A stretch of DNA of 32,473 nt. Origin: Opitutaceae bacterium (GTDB taxonomy: Bacteria; Verrucomicrobiota; Verrucomicrobiia; Opitutales; Opitutaceae). The position numbers and the translations under genes were made by a program. Under the pieces are notes generated by a model. That model was not told the origin of the DNA. It made no database searches and saw nothing but the letters and a program-made list of their open reading frames with translations. Where the stretch lies: NCBI GenBank assembly GCA_017994935.1, contig JAGOJU010000040.1, positions 1-32,473 on the forward strand, written 5' to 3'. Shown in pieces: positions 1 to 9,877 of the stretch (positions are counted from its first letter, which is position 1; the number at the start of each line of letters is the position of its first letter).

Positions 1-1038
1 TCAGCTGTTCTGCCACTCCGTGCGCAGCCGCAGGCGGGGGCGGACGGGCAGACTGTGCGCCCGCTGGGGGCCGAGGACCAGAACCAGACAGAGCTTCTCC
101 GCTCGTACATCCAGCTTCGGGAGCAGCTCCATGCAACCCAGATGGCGGTTGCCAACAGCCGGGTGGAGGCGGAAACCGCGGCGCGGATCCAGGCGGCAGC
201 ACTCTCGGAAAAGCTCGAGGCAATCAAGACGGCCATGGATTCCGAGCGCGAGCGCCAGCAGACGGAAGCGGCTCGACAGGCAACAGAAAGGGAGCGACAG
301 GAAGTGGCTTCCCAAGAATCTCAGCGGACCTTCATATGGGTGGCGTGCATCTTTGGAGGACTGGGGGTGCTCACAATGCTGCTTGTTCCGTTTTTCCAGT
401 GGCGCGCGCTCAATCGTGTGATCGACGGCGTTGCGGCGCGATCCTCCGCGCCGGCCCCGCTGCCGGCGGCAAACGTCCCGGCACTGGGTGCGGGGGCGGC
501 TGCACTGGATCAGGCGGTGGAATTGTCCAATCAGCGGCTGATGTCCGTCATCGATCGCGTCGAGCAACGGGTCATCGAGCTCGAGCAGACGGCCACCCGC
601 CTTCCCCCTGCCACGCAGTCCGAAGCGACAACCGCGATTGCGTTCCCGCATGTGAATGGAGGCGCGGAGGCGCCCGGTGGTGCGGGTCACGCAGAGAAAG
701 CGGCGGACCCGGAGGAGGATCCGCGCATCGTGCTGCTGTTGGCGAAGGGCCGTCAGCTCCTTTTAGCAAACAAGGCTCGTGAGGCCCTGACCTCCTATGA
801 TGAGATTCTCAAGATCGATCCGAATCACGCCGAGGCCCTGGTGAGGAAAGGCGCGACGCTCGAGCGGCTGAAACGGGATGAGGAAGCCATCTGGTGTTAT
901 GATCGTGCGATCGAGGCGAACCAGAATCTGACACTGGCCTATCTCCACAAAGGCGGTGTCTACAACCGGCAGGGAAGATACGACGACGCTTTGCAGTGCT
1001 ACGAGCAGGCGCTGCAGAATGCGGAGGATTCGGCCTGA
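1..1038 (+). CDS. membrane-anchored tetratricopeptide repeat protein, 5' partial
   Basis: The reading frame is open from base 1, so the gene begins upstream; a GTG at 55 is probably internal. The first residues (SAVLPLRAQPQAGADGQ) look like the end of a signal peptide with cleavage after LRA, which is an inference. Counting from the GTG, residues 10-90 are charged and Ala/Gln/Glu-rich, likely a coiled coil. Residues 93-113 form a hydrophobic membrane segment (TFIWVACIFGGLGVLTMLL). An Ala/Pro-rich linker follows, and residues ~222-325 hold about three TPR units with the expected Ala, Gly and Tyr spacing. TPRs are protein-interaction repeats, so a scaffold at the membrane is likely; no enzyme domain is visible. 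It converges on the next gene with a 49-base gap. The molecular partner is unknown. Confidence 0.85.
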   Translation, partial: SAVLPLRAQPQAGADGQTVRPLGAEDQNQTELLRSYIQLREQLHATQMAVANSRVEAETAARIQAAALSEKLEAIKTAMDSERERQQTEAARQATERERQEVASQESQRTFIWVACIFGGLGVLTMLLVPFFQWRALNRVIDGVAARSSAPAPLPAANVPALGAGAAALDQAVELSNQRLMSVIDRVEQRVIELEQTATRLPPATQSEATTAIAFPHVNGGAEAPGGAGHAEKAADPEEDPRIVLLLAKGRQLLLANKAREALTSYDEILKIDPNHAEALVRKGATLERLKRDEEAIWCYDRAIEANQNLTLAYLHKGGVYNRQGRYDDALQCYEQALQNAEDSA

Positions 1039-1087
1039 CCGGAGCTGTCATCGGCTGACGGAATGGCAGTTGATCGACGGCGCGCTA

Positions 1088-2560
1088 TCAGCGCGATTGG
1101 AAGCGGCTGCGTTCGACGTCGAGATGCTGGCGGGCAACCGCGATGCGGGCACCCAGGAGGTCCCGGTTGGCCCGGCCCTGGGCCGCGAGTTCGCGCTCAA
1201 GTTCATCGATGCGCTGTTCGTAGGCGCGGATGCGCTCCTGGAGCGGCGTGTGCAGTGACTCCAGGCGCTGCTCGAGTTCGCCCATCTCCAGTTCAGCCTT
1301 TTTCTGGACGCTGAGCAGTTCGGTGCGCTGGCGGAACAGGGATTGGAAGATCTTTTCACGCATCCACCCCAGCACACCCGAGCGAATGGCTTGATGGGCA
1401 CGTTCCGCCTTTCCTTCGGCAAGCAAGGCACGGGATCGCCAGACCTCCGCATTGTTGCCGTCGGAGAGGAGTCGGTCTTCGGCCCCGGGCAGCATCTCCT
1501 GCGGGGCGCCGGCTGGCGCTGGCTCGGCCGGCCGGCCACGGAGGCGCCAGAGGACCAGAAGCAGCCCCAGGCAGACAAAGAGCAGGGTGCCCACGATCCA
1601 TTTCGTCTGGGACTTTATCTGCGTCGCAATGGACTGTTCCTGATCCAGCCGGGTTTGAAGGGTTCCGATCAGGCTTCTTTCGCGCATCGCCGCAAGCGCG
1701 CTGACAGCCTTCTGGTCGATCACTTGTCCCTTTCGAACAACAAGCTGTGCTGCCTCGTAGCTGTCGTTTGCGGTGACTCCCGCCGTCTTTTTTGCCCGGA
1801 GAAGGTCCGTAAATGCGGGATCGACGATGGAGTTTGCCTCCACAAAGCCCGCGGTGAACCGGGCCATGTCTTCCTGTCCGGGCGAAAAGCTGGTCTCCAC
1901 CAGGCGTTTCGCCCTCCACAGGCTCAAAACCCTTCCCGCGGCAATGCGGGTCGACGCATTGTCCTGCTCAAGCAGCCTTGGCGTTTCCTCCAGGCCGTTC
2001 ACGGTAACGAGTTGCATGCTCTGGTTGGACGGCATCGTGGCATCCGACTTGGAAGCCACGATCGGCTGGGCCATGACCTCCTTCAAAGGCTGGACGAGAT
2101 TGGCTATGAGGACGTGGTCGCTCTTCCCCTGGAGCCAGAGAGGGGCGAACTGTGCGAACGGGAGATGGGCGGGTGACTCCCCGGCCACGATCTTGATCGC
2201 TGCAATGTAGGCGGGGGAGGTCGTCGCCATATCCGTCGACGGCTGCCCATTGATGGCGTGGCGGAGTGTCGTGAGGAAGTTCTGCCTTGCCGTATCGAGG
2301 CTTTCCTTCAGTCGCTTTTCAGCCTCGTTGGCTTTGGCTGGGCTGAAACGGAGAACGGGAAGGACTTCGCGGGCCAGCTTCTCCTTGAGCTTCTCGGTGG
2401 CGACAGGATCGGCAACGGTCAGGGCGACCGGTGTGATGACGTCCTGTTCCGCAATGTCGCCCAGCTTATAGAGGGGAATGGCTGCCTTGGCCTGAACGGA
2501 CGCAAAAAGAAGGGTGCTGTACAGGGCGACTGGCGCGATAGCGGCGCGGAGATTGGCCAT
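1088..2560 (-). CDS. single-TM protein with an orphan 7TMR-HDED-like extracellular domain and C-terminal coiled coil
   Basis: 490 residues from the ATG at 2560, chosen because it begins a good signal peptide (MANLRAAIAPVALYSTLLFA, cleavage near SVQAKA); an in-frame ATG at 2617 would add 19 polar residues. Residues ~28-100 (YKLGDIAEQDVITPVALTVAD) and ~238-297 (VDPAFTDLLRAKK, LVVRKGQVID) match by eye the two conserved blocks of the 7TMR-HDED domain of PgpH/YqfF-type cyclic-di-AMP phosphodiesterases. Those proteins then have seven TM helices and an HD domain. Here there is only one TM segment (~320-340), a Pro-rich linker and a coiled coil at ~400-480, and no HD motif. A sensor or scaffold role is inferred. 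The family assignment is from memory of the motif, not a search. Confidence 0.75.
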   Translation of the reverse strand: MANLRAAIAPVALYSTLLFASVQAKAAIPLYKLGDIAEQDVITPVALTVADPVATEKLKEKLAREVLPVLRFSPAKANEAEKRLKESLDTARQNFLTTLRHAINGQPSTDMATTSPAYIAAIKIVAGESPAHLPFAQFAPLWLQGKSDHVLIANLVQPLKEVMAQPIVASKSDATMPSNQSMQLVTVNGLEETPRLLEQDNASTRIAAGRVLSLWRAKRLVETSFSPGQEDMARFTAGFVEANSIVDPAFTDLLRAKKTAGVTANDSYEAAQLVVRKGQVIDQKAVSALAAMRERSLIGTLQTRLDQEQSIATQIKSQTKWIVGTLLFVCLGLLLVLWRLRGRPAEPAPAGAPQEMLPGAEDRLLSDGNNAEVWRSRALLAEGKAERAHQAIRSGVLGWMREKIFQSLFRQRTELLSVQKKAELEMGELEQRLESLHTPLQERIRAYEQRIDELERELAAQGRANRDLLGARIAVARQHLDVERSRFQSR

Positions 2561-2849
2561 GGGTTGGAGGGAATGGCTGACGGACGCGGTGCCGAAGGCT
2601 CCATCGCCAACAGCCATTGCTGCGAGCTTTTTTGTCGCGGTGCCATTTGCCCCGCAAGCGTTTTGTGGCGGCCTGCGGACTCCACGCGTCTGCGCCGAGG
2701 TCGTGCAGGATGTATGGGTCCGAGTCTGCCATTATTTTCCCAGCCAACGGGCTTGAGCGTGCCTGCCCTGGGGCTGGCATATCAGCTTTCACCTCATTTC
2801 CAAACCTCGTGCGGGAGCAAGTGCGCCTGCGCCCGGGTCTGGATTCCGG

Positions 2850-5800
2850 TTACTTCTGCACGGCACCCTTGGGCGAAACCAGCGTGAGATAGACGGCCGA
2901 ACGGTACCTTTCGAGGCGATTGGAATCGCTGGTTGCTGCGGGCATGCGATCGATGGCAGCGGTCAGCTGGTTCATTTCATACGAGCTCATTGATCCGCCG
3001 GCCAGCAGGAGGTTGAGTCGCTCAACCAGGGCCTGGGGTGTCTGCGCCAGGGCCAGCGTGGCGGCGTCAGGGCGAAGCCCCACCGTCTGGTTCGCCGTAT
3101 CCGTGGGAGCAGCGCGATTTGCATAGAGATAACTGCGCAGGAAGTTGGGAATCGTGATGGCGGTGGTGTCGGTCAGGATCTGGAATTCGGGGGCCACGAG
3201 GCCCGCCCGCGCGAGAGGCCCCGCCTGCAGGTAGGCGGGTATGTAGAAATTGAATACCGTGGGTGAACGGAGCGCGGTCTGGCCGAGGTTGTTGTCCGTG
3301 TTTCCCGCGCTGATGGCGATTCGGCCGCTGTTGGAGTCGCCTCCAAGCGAACGGAGCAATGCCGTGGATCTCAGCAGGGGCTCCCGCAGTTTCCCGAAGT
3401 CGACGGTGCTCGCCTCGGTGGCGGACCTGGCCTCGTAGTCGAGGAGTATCGCACGAACGACAGCTCCGAGGTCGCCCCGGACTCCGCTACCATTGTTTGC
3501 GAAGACCTGGGCGACACGGTAGACGTAGCCCGGGCTTGGGTTGCTTGTCACCAGCCGCTGGATCAGCTGACGGCTGATGAAGGGTCCCGTGTTCGGATGA
3601 TTGAACAGCGTGTCCAGCGTGTCCCTGAGGTCCAGGAGTCCGCCCTGGTTCGCGGGCAGCACCCGTCCGCCCACGATGGTCTTGGCGGTGTTGTCATGAT
3701 TGTTGGGATACAGGCGCATGGGCTGGCTGTAGTCCTTTGCGGCGCCGAAGAAGCTCGGGTTCGAAAGCGCCGAGGCGAAGCCCCAGCCGGTGAAGACCTT
3801 CGCGGTCTCGGCGATTGTCTGCTGGTCGTAGACCGGGATCGGCGCCCCGGCCGGATCGAGGATGAGGGATCCGTCGGGGTGGAGCTGGTTGAGCCCGACG
3901 CTGAAGAGCTGCATGATCTCGCGTGCGTAGTTTTCATCCGGATACGTGAGCGGCGCGCCCTGTGCGTTGAAGGTGCCCTTGTTGTTGCGAAGATGGCTCA
4001 GGTACACTCCCATGATCGGGCTCAGCGACACCTGTTCGAGCAGGTCCCGGTAGTTTCCGAAGGCGTGTTGCGCCAGCATGTCCTGGTACCCTGCGAGATT
4101 GAGGGGCTCGCCGGCTATCGTGTCGCTGGCCTCCGAGACGACGAGAATCTGGCTGAGCGCGAAGGCGACACGCTGGCGGAGCTGATCCTGTCCCTTGACG
4201 GCGATCTTCCACCAGGCGTAGTGGCGGCTGCTGGTGCCGACGGTCGTCTTTTCAGGGGTTCTCACGAAGGTATCAAAATCGGCGAGTGTCTCGCTGCGGT
4301 GGGAGGAGGCCGGTGCATTGAACTGGGCCGTGATCCAGGCGTTGAGGTCCGCGAGGGATCTGCCCGTGAGTGCGTCGATCTCCGGCAGCGTGGGTCCGAA
4401 GGTGGCCTGCGAAAGAAAGCGGGCCGCATCCTTTGCCGAAAGCGGCGATGTCGGAAGTGCAGGAGGCGCATCCGGGGGGACGAAGGCGGTGGAGCCGGTG
4501 GAGCGCGCAAACGAGCCGACCAGTTCGCCCGTGGGAAGGAGTTCAGTCTGCACGGATACGAATACGCGTCCTTCCCGGAGGGCGGTCTGGATGTCGGCGA
4601 CAGAGAGATTGCCCGAGGCCCTCAATGTCCATTGCAGTCCGCTCACCTGGCCATTCGGAAGACGAGCAAGTTCGACACCGACCTGATTTTTGTCGCCAAG
4701 CCGGATGTAGGCGACCGTCTGCGCGGAGGAGAGTCCGAAGAAGTTCACATTGACGATGCCGGAAGCTCCGTCGGGGCTCATCTGCAGGCTCGCGGAGCCC
4801 GAGGCGGTGGAACCGGTGGAAAATTCGGGAAGGCGGAGGCTTGCGACGTACAGGCCGCCGGCCTCGTAGATCAGGTTGATCGTGGCGGAGGTGTCGGCAC
4901 CCAGATTGTAGTTGCCCGAGGAATTCAGGGTGAGCGTGAGTGTGCGTGTAGACGGAATGGCGTCGGCGGGTGTGGCGAGGGTGACCTCCACGCGTGCGGT
5001 GGGCGAACCGGCGGCAAAGGTAGCAGTCAAGGGAGGCACGAAGTAGTCAACTCCCGGGCGTGCGGTTCCCTGGAGAGTGAAGCTGACCGCCAGTGGAACC
5101 TGAAGAGATCCTGTCCGGGTCAACTGGAACGTCGCAGGGGGCCCTCCGGCTGAACTGACTGAAGCTGTGGTTGCGCTGACCGAGATCGTGGCAAGGGAGG
5201 TCGTCGGAGTCGGTGTTGGCGTAGGAGAGGGTGTCGGTGTTGGGGAAGGGGCGGCTGTAGGAGTGGGTGTTGGGCGCGCCGTGGGGGTAGGTGTCGGAAT
5301 CGGAGGTGGTGGCTGGGTGGGAGTCGGGGTCGGCCTGACGGTGGGTGTCGGAGTGGCAATGGGAGTCGGAGTAGGTGTAGGTGTAGGCGGAGAGGTTGGT
5401 CGAGGCGTCGGCGTCGGAGTAGGAACGGCTGTCGGTTGTGGAGTGGGAGAGGGAGTGGGACTGGGGGCCGCGGTGGGTGCCGGGGAAGGCGTCGGCGTTG
5501 GTGAAGGCGTGGGTGTTGGGACCGGTGTTGGCGTGGGAGAGGGCGTTGGCGGTTCGGTTGGTTCAGGCGACGGGGTGGGAGTCGGTGTGGGAGAAGGCGT
5601 GGGACTTGGTCGGGGGGTGGGTGAAGGTGTCGGAGAGGGGGTCGGGCTTGGTGCCAGTGACGGAGTAGGACTCGGCGTGGGACTGGGAGAAGGCGTGGGG
5701 GTTGGAGTCGGACTCGCTGTGGGGCTGGGTGTTGGTATCGGTGTTGGAATCGGAGTGGGCGTCGGCGACGGCTGGGGTGTTGGCGTGGGGGAAGGTGCGG

Positions 5801-7043
5801 GCGCACCGATCACCATCTCTGCGGATTGTTCGACGCTGATCCTGTAGTGTTCGTTGGGCAGCAGCCGGAGCACGACGGTGCGGGGCTGAGCCCACGGGGG
5901 AGGGGTGGCGGCGCTCAGCGCCTGGATTTCCACCCGGATGGAATGCGAACCGGCGGGTATCAAGACATGGTAGGGAACGCCGACGTAGTCGAACCCCGCG
6001 TTTGCGGTTCCTTCCATGGTGTAGTGCACGGTCATTGCCTGCGCCAGAGAGCCCGTTCGCGTGATGGTGAAGGAGCCGAGGAGGTTTTTTCGCGTGCTGC
6101 TGGTGAGGGAGTCGGTGGAGACGCTCACCGAGGGAACGCCCGCGGCGGTGATGTCGTAGACTTCCACCAGGGCGATGCCTGAACTGTCGGCGGCACCGTT
6201 GACGATCATCGTGTAGCTGCCGGGCGTGAGATCGAGTACCAGGGCGGCGTCCTTCGAATCAGGGCTCGCGAAGGCAAAGGCGCCGCTGGACGCGAGCGCA
6301 CTTGTGACGGCGGCGAGTCCATCCCTGTCGCCCCAATTGTCATTTGACGCGATTTCAACGCCCTTCGAGTTCCTGATGGAGAGAACGGGATCGGAAAGCG
6401 TGTCGGGGACGCCCAAAGAGGCCATGGAGGGGCCCATGGCCCGGACCAGGAGACGGCGGCTGTCGGAACCCGGGCTGATCACGAGACCGGAAATCACGAT
6501 TTCGGCACCTGCCCTGACTTCGGCCCGGGTCGAAAGGTTCAGCAGCTGCGTGGGTCCTGAAACATCGTAGACTTCGACGAGGGCGACACCCTCGCGACCA
6601 TCGGCTCCGCTCACGACGGCGGTGTAGCTGCCTGCGGAAAGCGTCACGAGAACCGCGGCGTCGTCACCCCCCGAAAGCGGAAATGCCCCGACCGAGTCAA
6701 ACGCGGCCGCCATGGACGCGGCCAGCGAGCCTGGGTTCATCCAGCTGGTGTTCTCAAGAAGCTTTATCCCGCGGTTGTCGTAGAGTTCGAGTTTGGGTTT
6801 GGGCAGGGGCGCGTAGAGTCCGAACTTGGCGAGGCTGGGTCCGATGGCCCGGATGAGCACCTGCTTCGGGGGCCCCTCCCCGACGATGAAGCCTGCAACG
6901 AGTGATCGGGGTCCGGAGCCGGCGCGGGCACGTGATGAGAGATTGCTGAGACGGTCAATGTGTGGTGCTGCCGATGCGTTCCACGAGGACGCCGTCAGGA
7001 TGCAGGCCAGCAGGAGTGAAGTTGATGCGCGGCTCCGTTTCAT
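2850..7043 (-). CDS. secreted multidomain DUF1800 protein with Calx-beta, CHRD and Pro/Thr-rich linker
   Basis: 1397 residues. Signal peptide 1-25 (ends WNASA). Two repeats of ~130 residues follow (about 30-160 and 167-298), each with a LxRAxGPS motif and ending ALVEVYD, a type common in secreted Verrucomicrobiota proteins. Residues ~304-413 and ~617-725 look like Calx-beta domains (FDYVG and VDYFV motifs). Between them, 414-615 is almost pure Pro/Thr/Ser. Residues ~730-846 resemble a CHRD domain, and ~868-1397 a DUF1800 domain starting [16 protein letters not shown]1800 has no established activity, and its genes usually pair with DUF1501; no DUF1501 gene is adjacent here, the nearest being at 16104-17543 on the other strand. 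Likely exported to the periplasm or surface. The start is fixed by the signal peptide. Confidence 0.9.
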   Translation of the reverse strand: MKRSRASTSLLLACILTASSWNASAAPHIDRLSNLSSRARAGSGPRSLVAGFIVGEGPPKQVLIRAIGPSLAKFGLYAPLPKPKLELYDNRGIKLLENTSWMNPGSLAASMAAAFDSVGAFPLSGGDDAAVLVTLSAGSYTAVVSGADGREGVALVEVYDVSGPTQLLNLSTRAEVRAGAEIVISGLVISPGSDSRRLLVRAMGPSMASLGVPDTLSDPVLSIRNSKGVEIASNDNWGDRDGLAAVTSALASSGAFAFASPDSKDAALVLDLTPGSYTMIVNGAADSSGIALVEVYDITAAGVPSVSVSTDSLTSSTRKNLLGSFTITRTGSLAQAMTVHYTMEGTANAGFDYVGVPYHVLIPAGSHSIRVEIQALSAATPPPWAQPRTVVLRLLPNEHYRISVEQSAEMVIGAPAPSPTPTPQPSPTPTPIPTPIPTPSPTASPTPTPTPSPSPTPSPTPSLAPSPTPSPTPSPTPRPSPTPSPTPTPTPSPEPTEPPTPSPTPTPVPTPTPSPTPTPSPAPTAAPSPTPSPTPQPTAVPTPTPTPRPTSPPTPTPTPTPIATPTPTVRPTPTPTQPPPPIPTPTPTARPTPTPTAAPSPTPTPSPTPTPTPTTSLATISVSATTASVSSAGGPPATFQLTRTGSLQVPLAVSFTLQGTARPGVDYFVPPLTATFAAGSPTARVEVTLATPADAIPSTRTLTLTLNSSGNYNLGADTSATINLIYEAGGLYVASLRLPEFSTGSTASGSASLQMSPDGASGIVNVNFFGLSSAQTVAYIRLGDKNQVGVELARLPNGQVSGLQWTLRASGNLSVADIQTALREGRVFVSVQTELLPTGELVGSFARSTGSTAFVPPDAPPALPTSPLSAKDAARFLSQATFGPTLPEIDALTGRSLADLNAWITAQFNAPASSHRSETLADFDTFVRTPEKTTVGTSSRHYAWWKIAVKGQDQLRQRVAFALSQILVVSEASDTIAGEPLNLAGYQDMLAQHAFGNYRDLLEQVSLSPIMGVYLSHLRNNKGTFNAQGAPLTYPDENYAREIMQLFSVGLNQLHPDGSLILDPAGAPIPVYDQQTIAETAKVFTGWGFASALSNPSFFGAAKDYSQPMRLYPNNHDNTAKTIVGGRVLPANQGGLLDLRDTLDTLFNHPNTGPFISRQLIQRLVTSNPSPGYVYRVAQVFANNGSGVRGDLGAVVRAILLDYEARSATEASTVDFGKLREPLLRSTALLRSLGGDSNSGRIAISAGNTDNNLGQTALRSPTVFNFYIPAYLQAGPLARAGLVAPEFQILTDTTAITIPNFLRSYLYANRAAPTDTANQTVGLRPDAATLALAQTPQALVERLNLLLAGGSMSSYEMNQLTAAIDRMPAATSDSNRLERYRSAVYLTLVSPKGAVQK
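5199..5804 (-). repeat. low-complexity Pro-Thr/Ser-Pro coding tract
   Basis: About 202 codons of Pro alternating with Thr or Ser, with occasional Ala, Val, Ile, Arg, Gln and Glu, encode the linker between the two Calx-beta domains of the DUF1800 protein. On the plus strand the tract reads as degenerate GGNGTN-like hexamers with many runs of three or more G. The unit is degenerate at third positions, so it is a protein-level repeat rather than a perfect DNA satellite. Such linkers are usually extended and may be O-glycosylated (inference). Confidence 0.9.
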
Positions 7044-7386
7044 GTTTTGATGACTGCCGGGCGCTGTCGGAAAATGGGAGCACGAAGCGGCTTGTTTCGG
7101 TCAAAAAAGGATTAAAGCAGACGCCATCCCGTGCCGTTTTTGATAATTCGAAAACAATTCCTCGAGGCCGAAATCCACGCGTCTTCTCCTGCGGGTTTTT
7201 GCCGGAATCTCTGGGGAGCCGAGAGCTGGGGGCATGTGGGATTACGAGGGCTGCGCTAGAGGAAGAACCGGCAACTGTCCGATTGACACCTGCGTGGCAA
7301 TCTGGCCTCCGCACCGACAACGGCCCGGATTGCGAGCAGACTTTTTACTGTCGTTGGCGGGTGTTCGCGCGTAGCGTCCCGGCATC
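7044..7386. other. divergent intergenic region (343 bases)
   Basis: This separates the minus-strand DUF1800 gene from the plus-strand aminotransferase gene and should contain both promoters. It is locally AT-richer around 7095-7165 (tttttgataattcgaaaac). I see no credible coding frame, tRNA or clear terminator, and no convincing -35/-10 pair on either strand. Confidence 0.6.
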
Positions 7387-8724
7387 ATGGCGCCTTCGCT
7401 CCCGCCGAGCCCGTATGTTCCCAAGCCGTATGCCGGTCCCTCTGCCGAGGAGGTCCTTGCCATGCGGAGGCAGCACCTGAATCCGGTGATCTTCCACTAC
7501 TATCGCAAGCCGATCATGATCGTGGAAGGGAAGGCGCAATGGCTCTTTGATGAAACCGGGCGACGGTACCTCGACGCATTTGGAGGGATCGCCACGGTGG
7601 GGCTCGGGCACTGCCATCCGGAAGTCGCGGAAGCGGCCCGCGTCCAGGGTGAGACGATCTCCCACACGACCTCCATCTATCTGAATCCCGAACTGGCGCT
7701 GTATGCGAAGGAACTCGCGGCCCGAATGCCGGGTGACCTCAAGGTGGTCTACCTCGTCAATTCAGGTTCCGAGGCGAACGATCTCGCGGTGCTGATGGCG
7801 CGGGCGTTCACGGGCAGCTTCGACGTGATTGCGTTGAGAAACGGCTACCATGGCGGCACCTCGGGCACCATGGGCCTGACTTCGCATTCGACCTGGAAAT
7901 ACAATGTGCCCCACACCTTTGGCGTTCAGCATGCCCTCGCGCCGGATGTCTATCGGGGACCTCATGGCAGGGACGATCCTGAGGCTGGGAAAAAGTACGC
8001 GGCCGATGTTGAGTCGCTCATTCACTTCGGCACTTCGGGGCGCATCGCCGCCTTCATCGCGGAGTCCGTCCAAGGGGTGGCTGGCGCGGTCGTCTACCCG
8101 GCTGGATACCTGAGCCACGCGTTTGCGCACGCGCGCGCGGCCGGAGGGGTGTGCATTTGCGATGAGGTGCAGACCGGGTTCGGGCGGACCGGGCAACATT
8201 ATTGGGGTTTCGGGAACCAGGGCGTGATGCCGGACATCGTGACCCTGGCGAAGGGCATTGGAAACGGATATCCGCTTGCCGCGGTGGTGACCACGCCACG
8301 CATTGCCGAGGCACTGCTCACACGTGCCCATTTCAACACGTTTGGAGGCAATCCCGTTTCCTGCGCGATCGGACGTGCGGTGCTGCGTGTCATCGACAGG
8401 GAGGGCTTGCAGCGGAACAGCCTCGAGGTGGGCGGTTACCTGAAGGCGGGGCTTGAAGGGCTCGCGACGAAACATCCGATCATCGGGGATGTGCGAGGAC
8501 TCGGATTGCTGCTGGGAGTGGAACTGGTGAAGGACCGTGCAACCAAGGAACCTGCCAGGGATGCCTGCGTCGCCGCTTTCGAAAAGGCCCGCGAGCTTGG
8601 CCTGCTGGTCGGCAAGGGCGGACTGTGGGGCAATACGCTCCGCATCACACCCCCGATGTGCATCACCCGCGCGGATGTTGATTTTCTCATCGCGGTCCTG
8701 GATGAGGCATTCCGCGGCCTTTAG
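7387..8724 (+). CDS. class-III PLP aminotransferase, alanine-glyoxylate aminotransferase 2-like
   Basis: 445 residues, normal for the family. Class-III aminotransferases move an amino group between an amino donor and an oxo-acid or aldehyde using pyridoxal phosphate. Visible family features are the substrate and PLP regions YLDAFGGIATVGLGHCHP (61-78) and NSGSEAND (125-132), DEVQTGFGRTG (259-269, Asp259 contacting the PLP pyridine nitrogen) and TLAKGIGNGYP, where Lys289 should form the Schiff base. The overall sequence resembles AGXT2 (alanine/beta-aminoisobutyrate with glyoxylate or pyruvate) more than ornithine or GABA aminotransferases. Substrate cannot be fixed by eye, so 4-aminobutyrate aminotransferase-like activity stays possible. 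It is cytoplasmic, with no signal peptide. rsgA follows after 35 bases and may be cotranscribed. Confidence 0.92.
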   Translation: MAPSLPPSPYVPKPYAGPSAEEVLAMRRQHLNPVIFHYYRKPIMIVEGKAQWLFDETGRRYLDAFGGIATVGLGHCHPEVAEAARVQGETISHTTSIYLNPELALYAKELAARMPGDLKVVYLVNSGSEANDLAVLMARAFTGSFDVIALRNGYHGGTSGTMGLTSHSTWKYNVPHTFGVQHALAPDVYRGPHGRDDPEAGKKYAADVESLIHFGTSGRIAAFIAESVQGVAGAVVYPAGYLSHAFAHARAAGGVCICDEVQTGFGRTGQHYWGFGNQGVMPDIVTLAKGIGNGYPLAAVVTTPRIAEALLTRAHFNTFGGNPVSCAIGRAVLRVIDREGLQRNSLEVGGYLKAGLEGLATKHPIIGDVRGLGLLLGVELVKDRATKEPARDACVAAFEKARELGLLVGKGGLWGNTLRITPPMCITRADVDFLIAVLDEAFRGL

Positions 8725-8759
8725 GATGCCCGGCAGAGGCTTTCCGCCAATCGATTCCC

Positions 8760-9842
8760 ATGAGCCTCTCCGCCTACGGATGGACCGATGAACTCGCCCG
8801 CGAATTCGCGTCGCACGCAGCCGCGGGGCTTGAGCCGGCGCGTGTCGTCTGCGAGCTCAGGCGGAAATTCTACGCGGTGGAACTTGAATCCGGTGAAATG
8901 CTTGGAGAGTGCGGCGGAGGCTTCTTTCATGCGGCGCGCCGGGCGGAGCAGTTTCCGGCAATCGGAGACTGGGTGGGGGTTGAGAGGCGACCCGACGGCC
9001 AGCGCGTCGACATCCGCGTGGTGCTGCCGCGACGCACCAAATTCTCGCGACGGGCGGCGGGCACCGGCGAACTGGAGCAGATAGTCGCCGCGAATGTCGA
9101 CACCGTGTTCATCGTGAGCGGGCTCGACAACAACTTCAACATTCCGCGTATCCAGCGATTTGTTGTCGCTGTTCGGGAGAGTCGCGCGGAGCCGGTGATT
9201 CTCTTGAACAAGAGCGACCTCGTCGCGGACGCGGAGACGTTGTGCAGGGAGGTTGCCGAGGCGGTGCCCGGGGTTGCGGTGCACGTCACGAGCGCGGAAA
9301 CCCGCAAGGGCCTGAAGGCGCTTCAGGAGCGCCACGTGCGGTGCGGTTGCACGCTCGCTTTTGTGGGATCATCGGGAGCAGGGAAGTCCAGTCTTGTGAA
9401 CGCCCTGCTTCGGGACGACGTGCTGCCTGTCGGGGACGTGAGGGAGGGGGACAGCAAGGGACGCCACACCACGACACGGCGTGAACTGGTGCTGACGCCT
9501 TCGGGAGCGGTGCTGATTGATACGCCGGGACTGCGTGAGTTGCAGTTGTGGGATGCCGGGGCGGCGGTGGAGGAGTCATTTGCGGATATTGCGGAGCGGG
9601 CGTTGCGCTGTCGCTACACCAACTGTCGGCATGAAACGGAGAAGGGCTGCGCCGTGATGGAAGCCATCGCCCGCGGCGAGCTTTCGCCGGATCGCCTGGC
9701 CGCCTACCGGAAGTTGAAGGCGGAAACGGAGACGCGCACCCGCAAGCTCGCGAAACCCTCCGCGCAAGCGGGCAGACCAGGCTGGCGCAGTCGGGAAGAC
9801 GGGGCAAAACCCTTCCGCCACCGCCATCACTCGGAGGATTGA
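8760..9842 (+). CDS. rsgA: small-ribosomal-subunit biogenesis GTPase RsgA
   Basis: 360 residues. RsgA is a circularly permuted GTPase that binds the 30S subunit late in assembly and is released on GTP hydrolysis. The permuted motif order is visible: G4 NKSD (150-153) comes before G1 GSSGAGKSS (203-211), then GRHTTT (G2, 234-239) and DTPG (G3, 254-257). The zinc knuckle has Cys284, Cys289, His291 and Cys297 in the family's CxxxxCxHxxxxxC arrangement. The N-terminal OB-fold part is present (~30-95), followed by GTGELEQIVAANVD. The C-terminus is basic and His-rich. It follows the aminotransferase gene in the same direction and converges on the amidohydrolase gene, 35 bases away. I see no functional link to either neighbour. 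Confidence 0.97.
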   Translation: MSLSAYGWTDELAREFASHAAAGLEPARVVCELRRKFYAVELESGEMLGECGGGFFHAARRAEQFPAIGDWVGVERRPDGQRVDIRVVLPRRTKFSRRAAGTGELEQIVAANVDTVFIVSGLDNNFNIPRIQRFVVAVRESRAEPVILLNKSDLVADAETLCREVAEAVPGVAVHVTSAETRKGLKALQERHVRCGCTLAFVGSSGAGKSSLVNALLRDDVLPVGDVREGDSKGRHTTTRRELVLTPSGAVLIDTPGLRELQLWDAGAAVEESFADIAERALRCRYTNCRHETEKGCAVMEAIARGELSPDRLAAYRKLKAETETRTRKLAKPSAQAGRPGWRSREDGAKPFRHRHHSED

Positions 9843-9877
9843 GTCCTGCGGGTGGGCGGATGCGCCTGCGGCCTGAC

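Noticed and set aside
1081..1095. Six-base inverted repeat cgcgct-atc-agcgcg at the stop of the HDED-like gene
   Set aside because: A three-base loop and no T run make a terminator unconvincing, and it is mostly GC-rich coding sequence.
2466..2792. 108-codon minus-strand frame upstream of and overlapping the HDED-like gene
   Set aside because: The overlap with a better-supported signal-peptide gene, an odd Arg/Pro composition and the lack of a recognisable domain argue against it. A frameshift linking it to the HDED gene was considered, but nothing supports it.
3597..5153. 518-codon plus-strand open frame opposite the DUF1800 gene
   Set aside because: It lies wholly antisense to a gene with clear domains and a signal peptide, and its translation has no recognisable motif; long antisense frames are common in GC-rich DNA.
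5199..5804. CRISPR or tandem-DNA-repeat reading of the periodic G-rich tract
   Set aside because: The repeat is degenerate at third positions and encodes a Pro/Thr/Ser linker in frame; there are no constant repeats with unique spacers.
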